Below are positions 47,335 to 57,542 of a stretch of 64,000 nt of DNA, one piece after another. The stretch spans positions 1 to 64,000 of the forward strand of contig JANAVB010042245.1 in the NCBI GenBank assembly GCA_029216955.1, in the 5' to 3' direction. The stretch's first letter is position 1, and each line of letters begins with the position of its first letter. The translations under genes and the position numbers were made by a program. This stretch comes from Iris pallida (Eukaryota > Streptophyta > Magnoliopsida > Asparagales > Iridaceae). The notes beneath the pieces were generated by a model that did no database searches, was not told the origin of the DNA, and was given only the letters and a program-made list of their open reading frames with translations.

Positions 47335-48058
47335 TCACACCCTAGTCCCAAAATATGCGGGACTGACCACGTGACATAGGCCAGCTACGTATTCAACCAG
47401 ACTCTAGTCCAACTAGAATACGTATAAGCTGTTCGAAATGGTGTGACTATCACTACATCAACTATATATCTCAATCCATATAACATAAACATAAGAAAGG
47501 AAAATATGAATACTAGTCTACAGCCCAATAATCATACTCACCCGAGTAGACTCGAAAAGAATAATGAGTCTATAAATACTACGCAATCGAACAAATATAT
47601 AATAGCATAAGATGAAACTTCAAAGAGTCTATACCTGAAATGAAATGAACACGAGCAACAATCCAGCAAGGCGCTCTACAAAACCTACTCATCCAATATG
47701 GAAAAAAACTAGGTCCTCAGAGGGACTTAGCAAGATACATAATATGCATGCCTCTATGAAGTACAGTAAATATCATGTGAGGGTAGTAACATGTGATCCC
47801 GATGCTAGACACGTGATCAAGGTAGTACATAGGTGATCAAATGACACTAAAAGTAGGCAAACCATCTACTCTGTGTGATATGCAATTGAGGACAACTTTC
47901 GACGCGAGGGCTTTCCAAATATAAAATCCGTAGCTCCAGTATAGAGACTCCCGGGATGCAAGATCGTAGCTCCTGTATAGTGACTCCCGATAAATATAGT
48001 CGTAGCTCCGGTATAGAGACTCTCGATAAATTTAGTCATAGCTCCAGTATAGAGACTC
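47335..48058 (-). repeat. LTR fragment related to the 6508-32844 family
   Basis: Begins TGTCACACCCTAGTCCCAAA and contains AGGTCCTCAGAGGGACTTA at about 47702, matching AGGTCCTCAGAGGGACGTA at 6889. Ends with a 36-bp tandem array and is cut by another LTR head at 48059. Confidence 0.65.
47929..48058. repeat. 36-bp tandem array, 3.6 units
   Basis: CGTAGCTCCAGTATAGAGAC-type units start at 47929, 47965, 48001 and 48037: exact 36-bp period with a few substitutions. Confidence 0.9.
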
Positions 48059-48190
48059 TGTCACGACCCTCACCCAGTGTAGGGGCACGAGAAGTGGGTA
48101 CGTCCAGCCTATGCCACAGTGTAGATGGTAGAACGTTGTTCTAGATTACAGTCACAACTAATACTATATGATATAATCTCTAAACGGAGG
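48059..48190 (-). repeat. 132-bp duplicated LTR head
   Basis: TGTCACGACCCTCACCCAGT ... CTCTAAACGGAGG, closely related to the next stretch from 48191 (TGTCACGATCCGCACCCACT ... CTCTGAATGGAGG). Either a tandem duplication of the LTR end or a truncated LTR abutting another. Confidence 0.65.
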
Positions 48191-51100
48191 TGTCACGATC
48201 CGCACCCACTGTAAGGGCACGAGAACGTAACAACGCCCAGCCTACGCCACAGTGTCGGCGGTAGAACACTGTCCTAGGTCACAACATCAAACAATATAAG
48301 GTACCTGAACATTATATACACTCTGAATGGAGGTGACATAACATAACAGTCTCAATCACATCTAAGGCAGATACAGCATAGTAAAGGTAAATAGAGAGAT
48401 CAAAACCACAATATAATACAAATGAGAGAGAGAATCTAAGTGTCTAAGATAACAACTCAAGAACATCCAGCTCAATACAATTCTCTAAATATATACAACA
48501 TCTCAGAAGAACAACTGAAAGTCAAATAACAATGCTGAAAGAAAAGCTAAAGCCTAGCTATCTAGCCTAGACTATGGGAGTAGCATCCTGTACTGCAGCT
48601 GGGTCCTCCATAGGAACCAGGTCGCAGGTGTCGTCTAAGCCTGCTCCATAATAGGTGGTACATAGGGCCTCATCCTCATCCTCTGTAATATTTTCAACAG
48701 GTCCAGTCAGGACAGGAGCGAGCACAGTACACCTCAACAGATCATAGCAGATTAGAAAATATAATCATGCAGTAAAGTAAGATACATGAACTAAAGAAAT
48801 ATAGTATGTAAACAGAGAGAGAACTGTAATAGAAATATCTACTATACATAGAGAACTAACAGTGACTAGTGAGTCAGAGTAAAATATAAACATGTGAATG
48901 GCATAGGAGATTCATGACTACAGCTAAGAGAGTGATTCATGACTACAGCTACTTGGATAATATTTACATGCCTATTTCTACTTCTCCATCCCCAATCAAT
49001 ACACAAGGATCTGTTCAAGTTATGTTAAGATTCGTAAAACTTCACATGGCTCATAAAATGAGTGATACGTGAAGGTAATTCATGATGGCTCTGTGAACAT
49101 GAGAGTACATGTGTCACAAGCGATTCGTGAATCAGAGGAAGCATAGAGATACGTGATGATTCGTGAAACGCACAAAACATGCAGTATCCGATGCTCCTGA
49201 GGGGGATAACATCTCATGAAAAGATCCATATAGTACCAATCCGTGTGACCAACGTGACAGAATCAAGTAAAGTAATTTAAAGCAGGAGAATAATTCTAAA
49301 CAGGATATAAAATGATCAGAGAATGTACTCGCCTGATAACCTGAACAGCTGATAAGTATAGGGGTCCAACTGAAGCCACATAGTCCTATTTAAAGTAACA
49401 CAGGTTATAAGGTGTTCAAGTTGTAATAAATAAATCTCTACAAGCAATCTATATTTTCCTAGGTTCTTCTAAGTCAAAACAACTCTAGGTCAATTTCGGT
49501 CAATAATCTAGTCAAACTAGGTCAAGTGTTGACTTACAGTTGACTTTGGGTCAACTGTTCAACTCTGGTCAAACAGGATCAATTCTAGTCTAATTATTAA
49601 AGATATAAAGTGTACTTCGTTATTCGTACGTCGAAACTTACGACACGTAAATCGAGATGAGATGATCAACGGTAAAGTTGATAATCTTATTATAGTGATC
49701 CACGTGTCCGTCTTGCCAATTTCAGCGATGTGAGATCACTGAAATTGACTGATCTCAGTTCCGTTGTACTAATCCTGAAATACGAATATTATAAGAATTA
49801 ATTATTAATTAATTATAAAAAGGTTAAACTCAGAGAAATTATCAACAAATATTGTCGGACGATGAAATAAACATCGCCAACGTGTCCAGAATGGTCAAAT
49901 TAGCTAGGATAGACTACCCATCGGTCCAATTTAGACACAAGGGCAAAAAGGTAATTTTGGGTCAAAATGGTATCCGTGTCGGAGCCGTTTTGCACCGAAA
50001 TACGTGCAAGAAAACAAGTCTATAAAATATAACAAATTATATGTCCACGAAACCAGAATAACGATATGAACCAAACGGTATCTCCAGAATTGGATTTCGT
50101 TGACCCGATCTCAATTTGGTCCGTTGACCAGAACTTGGAATTCTGGTTTGCACAAAAATACGTGTCGGAGCCAATGTTCTCAAAACTCAGCAAATTACAT
50201 GTCAACGAGTCCAAAATGACGATACGAACTCAACGGTATATCCGAAATTGGATTCCGATGAGCCGATCTCAAAATGACCCGTTGACCCGGATATTGGTAT
50301 CTGACTTGCACCGAAATGTGTGCCGGATCCAATGTCCACCAAAACCTAGCAAATTATATGTTAACGAGTCCAGAATGACGATATGAACTCAACGGTATAT
50401 CCGAAATTGGATTCCGAAGAGCCGGCATCAAAAAGTTTCGTTGACCCTGACTGTGGGACCCACTTTGCATCGAAAAATATGCCAGGGCCCACGTCCTCCA
50501 AATCTAACAAATTTTATATGAAAACATGCCAGAACGACGCCACGAGTCTACTGGTGGTGTCAGAAATGAAATCTGGAGTCCCGTGTTCAAAAATAGAATT
50601 TTACAAGTTGGAAATTACAAATTCGGACGGCCAACTTTGACGTCGAATTCAACCAATCAAACAAGCTCACAATGAAACAAAACTGGAGGGGTAGCAAGAG
50701 GGTTATACCAGCTTCTCATAGGAACTAGTAGCACGCCAAATGGAGCTACGGTGGAGGAGGTACAAGCTGACGAAGTTGACCCCGCAAAACTGTCCAAAAT
50801 TAATACAATTTAAACGGTCAACTTGGTGGCCGGTTTTGATCTATCAAACGATAAAATCAACGGATGAAAATTGACTGGGGTGAAGGTGGATATACCGAGA
50901 TTGTGACAGAGCAAAGAAATTACCGATCCAACGGTCGAATTTCTCAAAAATCGTGTACGAAGTTTCTGCGACGGGGCGCCAAAACGGACTTGATTTCGCG
51001 CGCGTCACGACGAAACTTCGTGCGAAATGCACGAATCGCCTCGACGGCACGTCCTGGAGGACGGTGGCCGCCATGGGAGTGTTCTCCGGGGTTGGGCACA

Positions 51101-51650
51101 CCCGTGTGGGGGTCGTCCATGCCGGTGTTCGGCCGGCGGCGGCGCTGCATCGCCCGTGTACGCGCGGCATGAGGTTCCCGGTCGGCTGCTGCCCACCGCT
51201 GCGTGCGGGGCTGCGTGCAGGCTGCACACGGGGCTGTGCGGCGGAGGTACGATGAGGGACGACATGGCCACGGCGAGATGGAGGTGGTGGTGTTGGCTAA
51301 GGTGTTGGTCGGTGGAATGGAGTGGAAAGATGATGTTGATGGAGGAAGGATGAGTAAAGAAAGAGGAGGAGGAGATGAGCTCGGCCGACGGCCTAGGTGG
51401 GTGGCCGACTTGGCCATGACGGGGCTCCGTCCAGTGGGAGGTCGGGATAGCTGAGTGTAGTAGTGGTGGGGATTGTTTGTTGTAGTTGCTGTTGGTGAAA
51501 TTTAAGAAAGGGAGAGAGAGAATAATAATTGGTTATTAAATGAGAGAGGAAAAGAGAGAGAAAAAGTAAAATCTTGGGGTTAGGGCCGGCTAAATGAGAG
51601 GGTGGAGGAAAATTAAATGTAGGGATTTTAATGGTTAGGATTAAATGGGA
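48191..51650 (-). repeat. long LTR related to those at 760 and 29729
   Basis: The head TGTCACGATCCGCACCCACT matches the start of the 760-6429 LTR in pattern, and 49880-50060 aligns with 7995-8160 and 31245-31400 (GACTACCCAT.GGTCCAATT, GGTAATTTTGGGTCAAAATG, CGTTTTGCACC). Contains a 158-bp tandem array and a GC-rich block at 51000-51250. The inner end is not clear; no TTTCGTCCTCGAAATT motif follows, so 51650 is approximate. No gene seen. Confidence 0.6.
50033..50545. repeat. 158-bp tandem array in the LTR
   Basis: Units start CAAATTATATGT(C/T)AACGA-like at 50033, 50191, 50350 and 50508 (periods 158, 159, 158). Each holds AACGGTAT.TCC.(A)GAATTGGATT, in pieces, a motif that is single-copy in the LTRs at 25966 and 31400. 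The last unit is partial and diverged. Confidence 0.85.
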
Positions 51651-52242
51651 TAATCCAAAGGCTAGGATTGAGTATAGGTAATTAGGTCATTCCTATAGGG
51701 ATTAAAATCAATAGAATTTTCCAATAAATATTAAAAATAGGTAAAATGAGTATTTAGTATTTTTAAGGGTAATGAGGCTGAGGGTGATGGTGATAGAGAG
51801 TAACATGGAGCTGGGGCTGGGTTCAGTCAAACCGGGTTGGATCAAAACCGGATATTGCGAAATAATCGAATAAAAATAGGTGTTGATGATCATGGGTCAA
51901 TAAGTAGCACATGGGGATTCTAATAAATGGGACACAAGAGTCGTACGAGTAGTAGGCTCACTGTGGGCCATGTCCATAATTGGGAATGACAGGTTTTGGT
52001 CGACAGGGTACCCACAAATCAAGTTGGAAAATGAATGTGACATCGTAGGGTGAAATAAAATCGGGTCACGTGTCAGAAAAGTTGTGTGAAGCAAATGGAC
52101 CACAAAATGGTGTGTCTGAGTGGGACACGAAGGTCATGGGTGAAGAGCGTCTCGAGTAGATCATGGATGATAAGTTGGTTTCAAGAGAATGACTGGTCTT
52201 GCGCTCCCAAATTAAAAGTCAGGGTAACGTGCTAATAATGAT
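51651..52242 (-). other. internal fragment of a non-coding LTR element
   Basis: 52080-52240 resembles 27790-27960 and 28430-28530 (ACAAAATGGTGTGTCTGAGTGGGAC; GACTGGTCTTGCGCTCC), so this is probably the internal region of the element whose LTR is 48191-51650, truncated by insertion of element C. No gene seen. Confidence 0.5.
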
Positions 52243-53335
52243 TGTTTCACCTAACAAAAATACCTAAAATCAGCTTTTGAAAATAAAACTTGAAAGAGTA
52301 CAAATATTCTGGAAAGTATTGCCATGGAAGTCTGATCTGAAGGCGATCACTTTGTTCCTTGGACCAAACAATGATGATGAAGATCACTGCTAGAAGATGA
52401 ACAGTTGGAAGAACTAAGTCACCAGAAAGGTATCGACGCACTTAGGCACTGATGGCGAGGTCGAATGCTTTCCTGCTTTGCTTCACTCTGTTCTGGAAGA
52501 AAGGTTGAAGAAGAATGCCCCGAAAAATTAAAGTCTCTGGGCTCTGATCTCTATGTATTCTCCCCTGTCTCTCTGTGCATGATGATTTTGATGTGTAAAA
52601 TAAGTCTATTTATAGACATGACTCCTTGGGCGTAAAAAGCAACACATTTGAGTTTTTGCGCTGGCAACTGTCACCCACGATGGAAGTTACCCTCTACATA
52701 CGTTGACACGTGTCCCATTATATCAACAAAAACAGGAAGCACGTACACACATTCTTCAATAAGTGTGGCATGAAAGCCACGTGGACAAACCACGTTCTCA
52801 TGTAGCCAGAAATAATCGGGCGTAAAAATGACCCGAAACATATACTGAGCGTAAAGTGGCAAATTGGCGTAAAAACAGCCCAAATAAACTTCCCAGCGTA
52901 AAGTGGCGAAAATAGCCTTGAGCGTAAAGTAGCTCAAATAGACTTTACACTCACAATAGTTTTGAGCGTAAAAACTCACATAACTATCGTGCGTAAAAAG
53001 TAGTAATTTCATTGAGCGTAAAGTGGCCTGTTTTGCACTAAACAACAATATCGATTTCTGTGAAAATCAAATCTCTTCGAATTCTACGTTTATACGCTGT
53101 CAACAAATCATTATGTCAGATGCATTAAATGCATGATCTGACAGCCTATTTTCATCGTAAAGCAGCTAGCGTAAAGGGTAGCCAGCGTACAGAGTAGCTA
53201 GCGTAAAGGATAGCCAGCGTTCAGAGTAGCTAGCGTAAAACTTAATACAAAATAACCCTGGCATAAAGTAGCCTGGTTGAGCGTAGAGCTTTCTTTCTTT
53301 GACTTGATTTATGAGGTACTTTTTACGCTCCTACA
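52243..53335 (-). repeat. 3' LTR of element C, with GCGTAAA motif clusters
   Basis: On the minus strand starts TGTAGGAGCG and ends GGTGAAACA (the end is by analogy; the other LTR is outside). About 17 GCGTAAA motifs lie between 52629 and 53290, in two clusters around a block with TGTCAGATGCATTAAATGCA. TATA box at 52606. Confidence 0.75.
52606..52614 (-). promoter_or_regulatory. TATA box of element C LTR
   Basis: TATAAATAG on the minus strand, placed as in A and B. Confidence 0.7.
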
Positions 53336-53354
53336 AGACCCCCTTCAAAGTTTT
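53336..53354 (-). other. polypurine tract of element C
   Basis: Minus strand AAAACTTTGAAGGGGGTCT next to TGTAGGAG; identical to the tract of element A. Confidence 0.9.
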
Positions 53355-53534
53355 CGGAATTTGAAACATACTTCAAGAATTTCGAAATACTTTGAACATG
53401 AAAAATGGTGCCGGTCAATACTCAACCGTCATAATAAATTTTCTCTTGAAAACATTCGAACGCCTTTTCATCTCCCCGAGTTGTATTAATAATGATCAAT
53501 TTCCTATAAGGAATATGAAGAGTTGATTTGATTG

Positions 53535-53542
53535 TATATATA
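53535..53542 (+). promoter_or_regulatory. TATA box of antisense gene 1 in element C
   Basis: TATATATA about 42 bp before the ATG at 53584, followed by a CATTCTTACTTTTCATTCTCA pyrimidine-rich leader (in two pieces) like those of genes 2 and 3. Confidence 0.5.
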
Positions 53543-53583
53543 TGGAGAAGTTCTTCATTCTTACTTTTCATTCTCATACTGTC

Positions 53584-53850
53584 ATGGCATCAAAGAAAGA
53601 GACGAACAAAAAAAAGGCTCCAAGCTCTAGGATTGACACAGAGACGGAGATCGAGCGAGCACATAACTTTGTAGAGTGCTTTGGACTGACTCCAGCGATC
53701 TTCGGTCGTATAAATGGTGGTCTCTCAACTGCGTACGAAGGATCAGGTGATGCAGAAGCATTCCTCAATCTGATCCGTCGTTCCGGGATCCATAACATGC
53801 ACGAATTAGGTGCCTCCCTTCGTCAGCCCAACGAAGGAGAGAAGAAATAG
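53584..53850 (+). CDS. antisense gene 1 of element C, 88-residue protein
   Basis: First of three small + strand frames between 3' LTR and integrase of the minus-strand element. Start chosen at MASKKETNKKKAPSS because a TATA box and pyrimidine-rich leader precede it; the frame is open 14 codons further up. The product has a basic N-terminus, then a soluble-looking region (ERAHNFVECFGLTPAIFGRI, GDAEAFLNLIRRSG). It has no recognised domain. The lysine-rich start recalls MAPKSSKVISAAAKGKK of the antisense gene in A, which sits at the same place. A palindrome GTAGGGGCCTACCCC follows at about 53893, then an AT-rich 3' region with AATAAA-like sequence. Possible, not proven, gene. Confidence 0.5.
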   Translation: MASKKETNKKKAPSSRIDTETEIERAHNFVECFGLTPAIFGRINGGLSTAYEGSGDAEAFLNLIRRSGIHNMHELGASLRQPNEGEKK

Positions 53851-54125
53851 TAATGTTTTATGTAGAAGTGTCTTGACACTTCAACTTATCTGTAGGGGCC
53901 TACCCCCCTTCTTTTTTATAAAAATAAAAATCTTAGTATTGATTTCATCTTTATTCGTATAGTGCATTGGTATGTAGAATTGTTCTACGCCTTTTTTGAC
54001 TGTATCTATGGTTGTTCATTCCCAAGAGAAACAAACCAACACGTGGCAACTGTTATGTGGTCACGAGCGCCTTTTATTAGGATCTTTCCCGAAATAAACT
54101 CACGCCAACCGTTTCTTCGACCCTT

Positions 54126-54134
54126 TATAAATAG
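54126..54134 (+). promoter_or_regulatory. TATA box of antisense gene 2 in element C
   Basis: TATAAATAG, about 100 bp before the ATG at 54235, followed by CATTCTCATTCTCATTCTCA. Confidence 0.7.
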
Positions 54135-54234
54135 CTGAGTTAAAGAATGTTTTATGCATTCTCATTCTCATTCTCATTCTTTTTCTCCGAAAATAGCTAT
54201 TTGCAAGATTTCATTCTCCAACAAGAGATTGATA

Positions 54235-54974
54235 ATGACGATGCTTTCCGATGTCGTTCCTCTGTACGCTCGGTCATCAGACGTTGATTCAACCACTCTT
54301 AAAGCCAAACCATCTGACCTTGATGGTAAGTTTTATTCATAAAACAATTGTCTTCCTTTGAGCTTTTTGTTGAAAATAGATGTCTATCTTTAATAGATAA
54401 GGCACGCCTACTAAAAATGAGCGCAAATCTTTGATAGATATGAGCGCATAAAACACAGGTGCAAAGCCTTTTAGATAAGATGCACATGAAACACGGGCGT
54501 AAAAAAAGCCTTGTTGAATAAGGTGCACAAGCAACACTGGCGTAAAGCCTTGTAGATAAGATGCACATGAATCACGGGTGTAAAAATGCCTTATTGAATA
54601 AGGTGCACAAGCAACACTCTTTAATTGGCCAGTATGTGGCTGATGATACTTCTGTTGAAAATTTTTCTCTGTTGTTTTCTGCAGAAGCTTGGCTGAAGAA
54701 CTTTTTCAGAACCGGTATTGGCGACTTGGATGCTGTGAGGAGCATTATTCTGACATCAACATCAGGGAGCTCATGCGCTTTTGACGCGCAGATCAAACAA
54801 CTCAGAACTTTTTGGGGGATAAAAGGGTCTTCCTCAGATGGTAGGAAGAGCCTTTATACACGGAAAGTTGGATGGTGGAGTCAACTCTATCCCGAGAAAT
54901 TGGATAGTAGAGTTCCTTTCACGGCAGGACTAGGAATCGTATCCCAATGCTGGATACATTCCTATCTCTTCTGA
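54235..54974 (+). CDS. antisense gene 2 of element C, spliced, 126-residue protein
   Basis: Exon 1 54235-54325 (MTMLSDVVPLYARSSD...), donor GATG|GTAAGT, intron 54326-54684 (359 bp), acceptor TTGTTTTCTGCAG, exon 2 54685-54974. The splice joins phase 1 to phase 1 and leaves an uninterrupted frame of 127 codons including TGA. A TATAAATAG box and a CATTCT-repeat leader precede it. Exon 2 encodes AWLKNFFRTGIGDLDAVRSI and a Trp-rich end (KVGWWSQLYPEKLD, CWIHSYLF). No family recognised. The intron holds 80-bp repeats with the GCGTAAA motif of the LTR. Unlike pol of the same element, both exons are free of stops. Confidence 0.6.
54400..54606. repeat. 80-bp repeats with GCGTAAA motifs in the intron of antisense gene 2
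   Basis: AGATAAGATGCACATGAA and AATAAGGTGCACAAGCAACA recur with an 80-bp period (54474 and 54554), each preceded by GGCGTAAA or a variant and AAGCCTT. Confidence 0.8.
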
Positions 54975-55317
54975 AGGGCCACCATTTCTCCACCAATTGT
55001 ATTGGCAGCAACGCATCTGCGAGCTGCCATACTCTAGGATTCTCCTCTCGTCTGAGAGAGAAGACCAGAGTTAATTCCTACTGTTCTGGTCACCATTGAG
55101 GCTCAGACAGCAAGGAATTGACACCAACAACGAATCCGATGAAGAGGATCCAAAGAAGAAATAGATCTCGATTAGGTCATCGTTGTTGTATAGAATAAAT
55201 ATCCAAGATGTAATAGATTTCCATTATGATTTGTAAGAAAGTCTAAGAAATGTAATAGACTTTTATGATATGAGAATGGAAATGACAAGTCTTCTAAACT
55301 CAATAATTTGTATCTTA

Positions 55318-55516
55318 ACCAGAGGTAATATAGACATGAATGAAATCTTGTTTTCTTTTTTCAGAATATACAATACTATCAGCGGTAATATGGACATGAC
55401 AGCATGTAAGAACTCAAAGAAAAGTAGATTAATATATATTCAGAGGTCAAATGGACGTGATAGATAATGAAATACAAGCAAATTTAATATTTATTCAGAG
55501 GTCATGAGAACATGAT
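55318..55516 (+). repeat. four copies of CAGAGGTAAT-ATGGACATGA
   Basis: Copies start near 55320, 55380, 55441 and 55497, about 60 bp apart. The core is the reverse complement of ATGTCCTCATTACCTCTGA in element A (18530-19050), at the corresponding place between the antisense genes and integrase. Confidence 0.75.
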
Positions 55517-55814
55517 AAATAATAAATCCAACTTTTTATGCCAACTGGTAAGATAGAAGATTAAAATTTTCTCTCAAAGGAGATGAGTAATCAGCTTATC
55601 CAAACATTGGTAGCTGGAGAAATAAGAAGACAGGTGTCATAGAGAATACACGCCAATATTGATAAAAGAATGGATGAACCAACGTATCTTTCGGGAAACG
55701 AAAAGTCGATTCAATTCCACAAAATGGATGAATCTGATGTAACGAATGGATAGGTCTTTTCGGGAATGAAAAGTTGTTTCAATTTCCAAGACCGGTTCGT
55801 TAATAGATCTCTCC

Positions 55815-55823
55815 TATAAATAG
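55815..55823 (+). promoter_or_regulatory. TATA box of antisense gene 3 in element C
   Basis: TATAAATAG about 52 bp before the ATG at 55875, followed by CATTTCATTCTTTATTTCCA. Confidence 0.65.
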
Positions 55824-55874
55824 GTGAGAACTCTTTGTAACATTTCATTCTTTATTTCCATTCCTCTATCGAAA

Positions 55875-56168
55875 ATGTCTTCCAAGGACGTGCAGCAAAA
55901 GAATGAAGTCTCCATGAAAGTTGAGGACGTCATCGAGACGCGCCCCATTGAGTCAATTGTGTCAGACCCAACCAAAATAGGCGAAGGCTCTTCTACGCCC
56001 AAGCCACCACAAGACATCCTCGCTTTCTTAGTAGAGCCAGGAAAAACTCCTGAGGAAGAAACACTGAGGATGGCTGCCTACAAGTTCTTTGTGAACTCAA
56101 GCAATGATGCCTTTGATGCATTGGCCGACTATGTATTTAATAAGGAAGGCAGTGGTCCTCGTCCTTAA
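55875..56168 (+). CDS. antisense gene 3 of element C, 97-residue protein
   Basis: Starts MSSKDVQQKNEVSMKVEDVI after a TATA box and pyrimidine-rich leader; ends NKEGSGPRP. The N-terminal half is charged and looks disordered, the second half may be helical (PEEETLRMAAYKFFVNSS, DAFDALADYVFN). AATAATAAAG at about 56190 could be its poly(A) signal. Its last 72 bases overlap the 3' end of the integrase frame on the other strand. No family recognised. Confidence 0.5.
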   Translation: MSSKDVQQKNEVSMKVEDVIETRPIESIVSDPTKIGEGSSTPKPPQDILAFLVEPGKTPEEETLRMAAYKFFVNSSNDAFDALADYVFNKEGSGPRP

Positions 56169-57542
56169 TCCTTTTATTCTGAACGAAAATAATAATAAAG
56201 GAGATTTTATTTTCATTCTGTCTTCTTTTTTTTTATATACATAGTACTTCTTAAGAAATTTACCATTGATCGGCATCATGAGTAGATCTCCATTAGGCTT
56301 GGATAACCGATAGGCGCCATTGGAAAACACAGTCTCAGTCACATAAGGGCCTTCCCATTTTGCTTGAAATTTCCCTTTGCTTTTGTGAGTCATCACCATT
56401 GGTCTTCGAACAGCCAATACCAGCTCGCCAACCTTGAATACCCTCTCTTTAACTTTACGATTGAAAGTTCGAGATATACGGGCTTGATATAGCTCAATAT
56501 GTTGTTGTGCTTGAAGACGCTTTTCATCCAATCCTTCAAGTTCTTGGAGTCGTAAGCGATCATTATTCTCTATAGTAAGCTCATTAGCAATGGCTATTAG
56601 AAGAGATGGAATCTGGATTTCCAATGGAATGACAGCCTCACATCCATAAACTAATGAAAATGGTGTAAAACCAGTAGGAGTTCGGACCGTTGTTCGATAA
56701 GCCCATAAACATTCTCCAAGTTTCTCATTCCAATCACGTTTATTAGAAGAGACAAACTTTTTGAGAAGTTTGATGATCATTTTGTTGAAAGCTTCGGCTA
56801 AACCATTAACAGCTGTATTATAAGCCGTAGAAGCCAGATTTTGAATTTGATTCTTATCACAGAATCGATAAAATGCCTGACTGGCAAATTGTGGTCCATT
56901 GTCATGAATTATCCGTCGAGGAATCCCGAAACGATAAATGACATGGTGCTTGATGAAGCTGATTGCTTCTGCCGACTTAGAAAAGTAATCAGTTATAGCC
57001 AATATAAACCGATGTCCTTTAACAGAAGGAGGGTTAATCGGACCGATGATATCCATACCCCAAGCTTCGAAGGGCCAAGAAGCTGCTGTAGGATGTAGAA
57101 ATTCAGAAGGTTGGTGAATAAAGTCAGCATGAATCTGACATGCTTTACACCTTTTGGCATAATCTACAGCATCTGCTATCATGGAAGGCCAATAATACCC
57201 CATTCTTCGAATACGATCTTGTAATTTTGGACCTGGTTGATGAGCACCACAGACACCATCATGAGCCTCACGGAGTGTCTGTTTAGCTTTATTTTCTGAA
57301 AGACAGCGCAGTAAGAGTCCATCGTATGAACGACGATATAACATATGTAAAGATGAATCATAATAGAATCGAAATGATCGTCTCTTAATTGATGCAGCTT
57401 CTTTTGGATCTTCAGGTAAAATCCCATGAACCGCATAATCAATAAATAGACTTCTCCAATCCCTCTGCTGGGAGCTTGACTCTGTAGTATAACTCTGTTC
57501 AATACACAAATTATTCTTGACACAGAATAAGTCTCGATCCAA
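56097..57542 (-). CDS. integrase of element C
   Basis: Open frame of 481 codons. HHCC zinc module (EAHDGVCGAHQ ... CKACQIHAD, residues ~95-145), catalytic MDIIGPI, HDNGPQFAS and NGLAEAFNK with 35 residues between the second Asp and the Glu. Against element A about 11 residues are missing between the first and second Asp (TDYFSKSAEAISF where A has TDYFFKWTEVVPLAEVKTSNVISF, split here only for comparison), which probably harms folding. GKFLKKYYV, the natural end in A, is followed here by about 50 extra residues because the stop is lost; they overlap antisense gene 3. No chromodomain. Confidence 0.88.
   Translation of the reverse strand: MDRDLFCVKNNLCIEQSYTTESSSQQRDWRSLFIDYAVHGILPEDPKEAASIKRRSFRFYYDSSLHMLYRRSYDGLLLRCLSENKAKQTLREAHDGVCGAHQPGPKLQDRIRRMGYYWPSMIADAVDYAKRCKACQIHADFIHQPSEFLHPTAASWPFEAWGMDIIGPINPPSVKGHRFILAITDYFSKSAEAISFIKHHVIYRFGIPRRIIHDNGPQFASQAFYRFCDKNQIQNLASTAYNTAVNGLAEAFNKMIIKLLKKFVSSNKRDWNEKLGECLWAYRTTVRTPTGFTPFSLVYGCEAVIPLEIQIPSLLIAIANELTIENNDRLRLQELEGLDEKRLQAQQHIELYQARISRTFNRKVKERVFKVGELVLAVRRPMVMTHKSKGKFQAKWEGPYVTETVFSNGAYRLSKPNGDLLMMPINGKFLKKYYVYKKKEDRMKIKSPLLLFSFRIKGLRTRTTAFLIKYIVGQCIKGIIA

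Noticed and set aside
51203..51454. GC-rich frames at 50844-51454 on both strands
   Set aside because: Overlapping frames in a GC block inside an LTR; related LTRs have such a block (26740, 32160) without a conserved frame.
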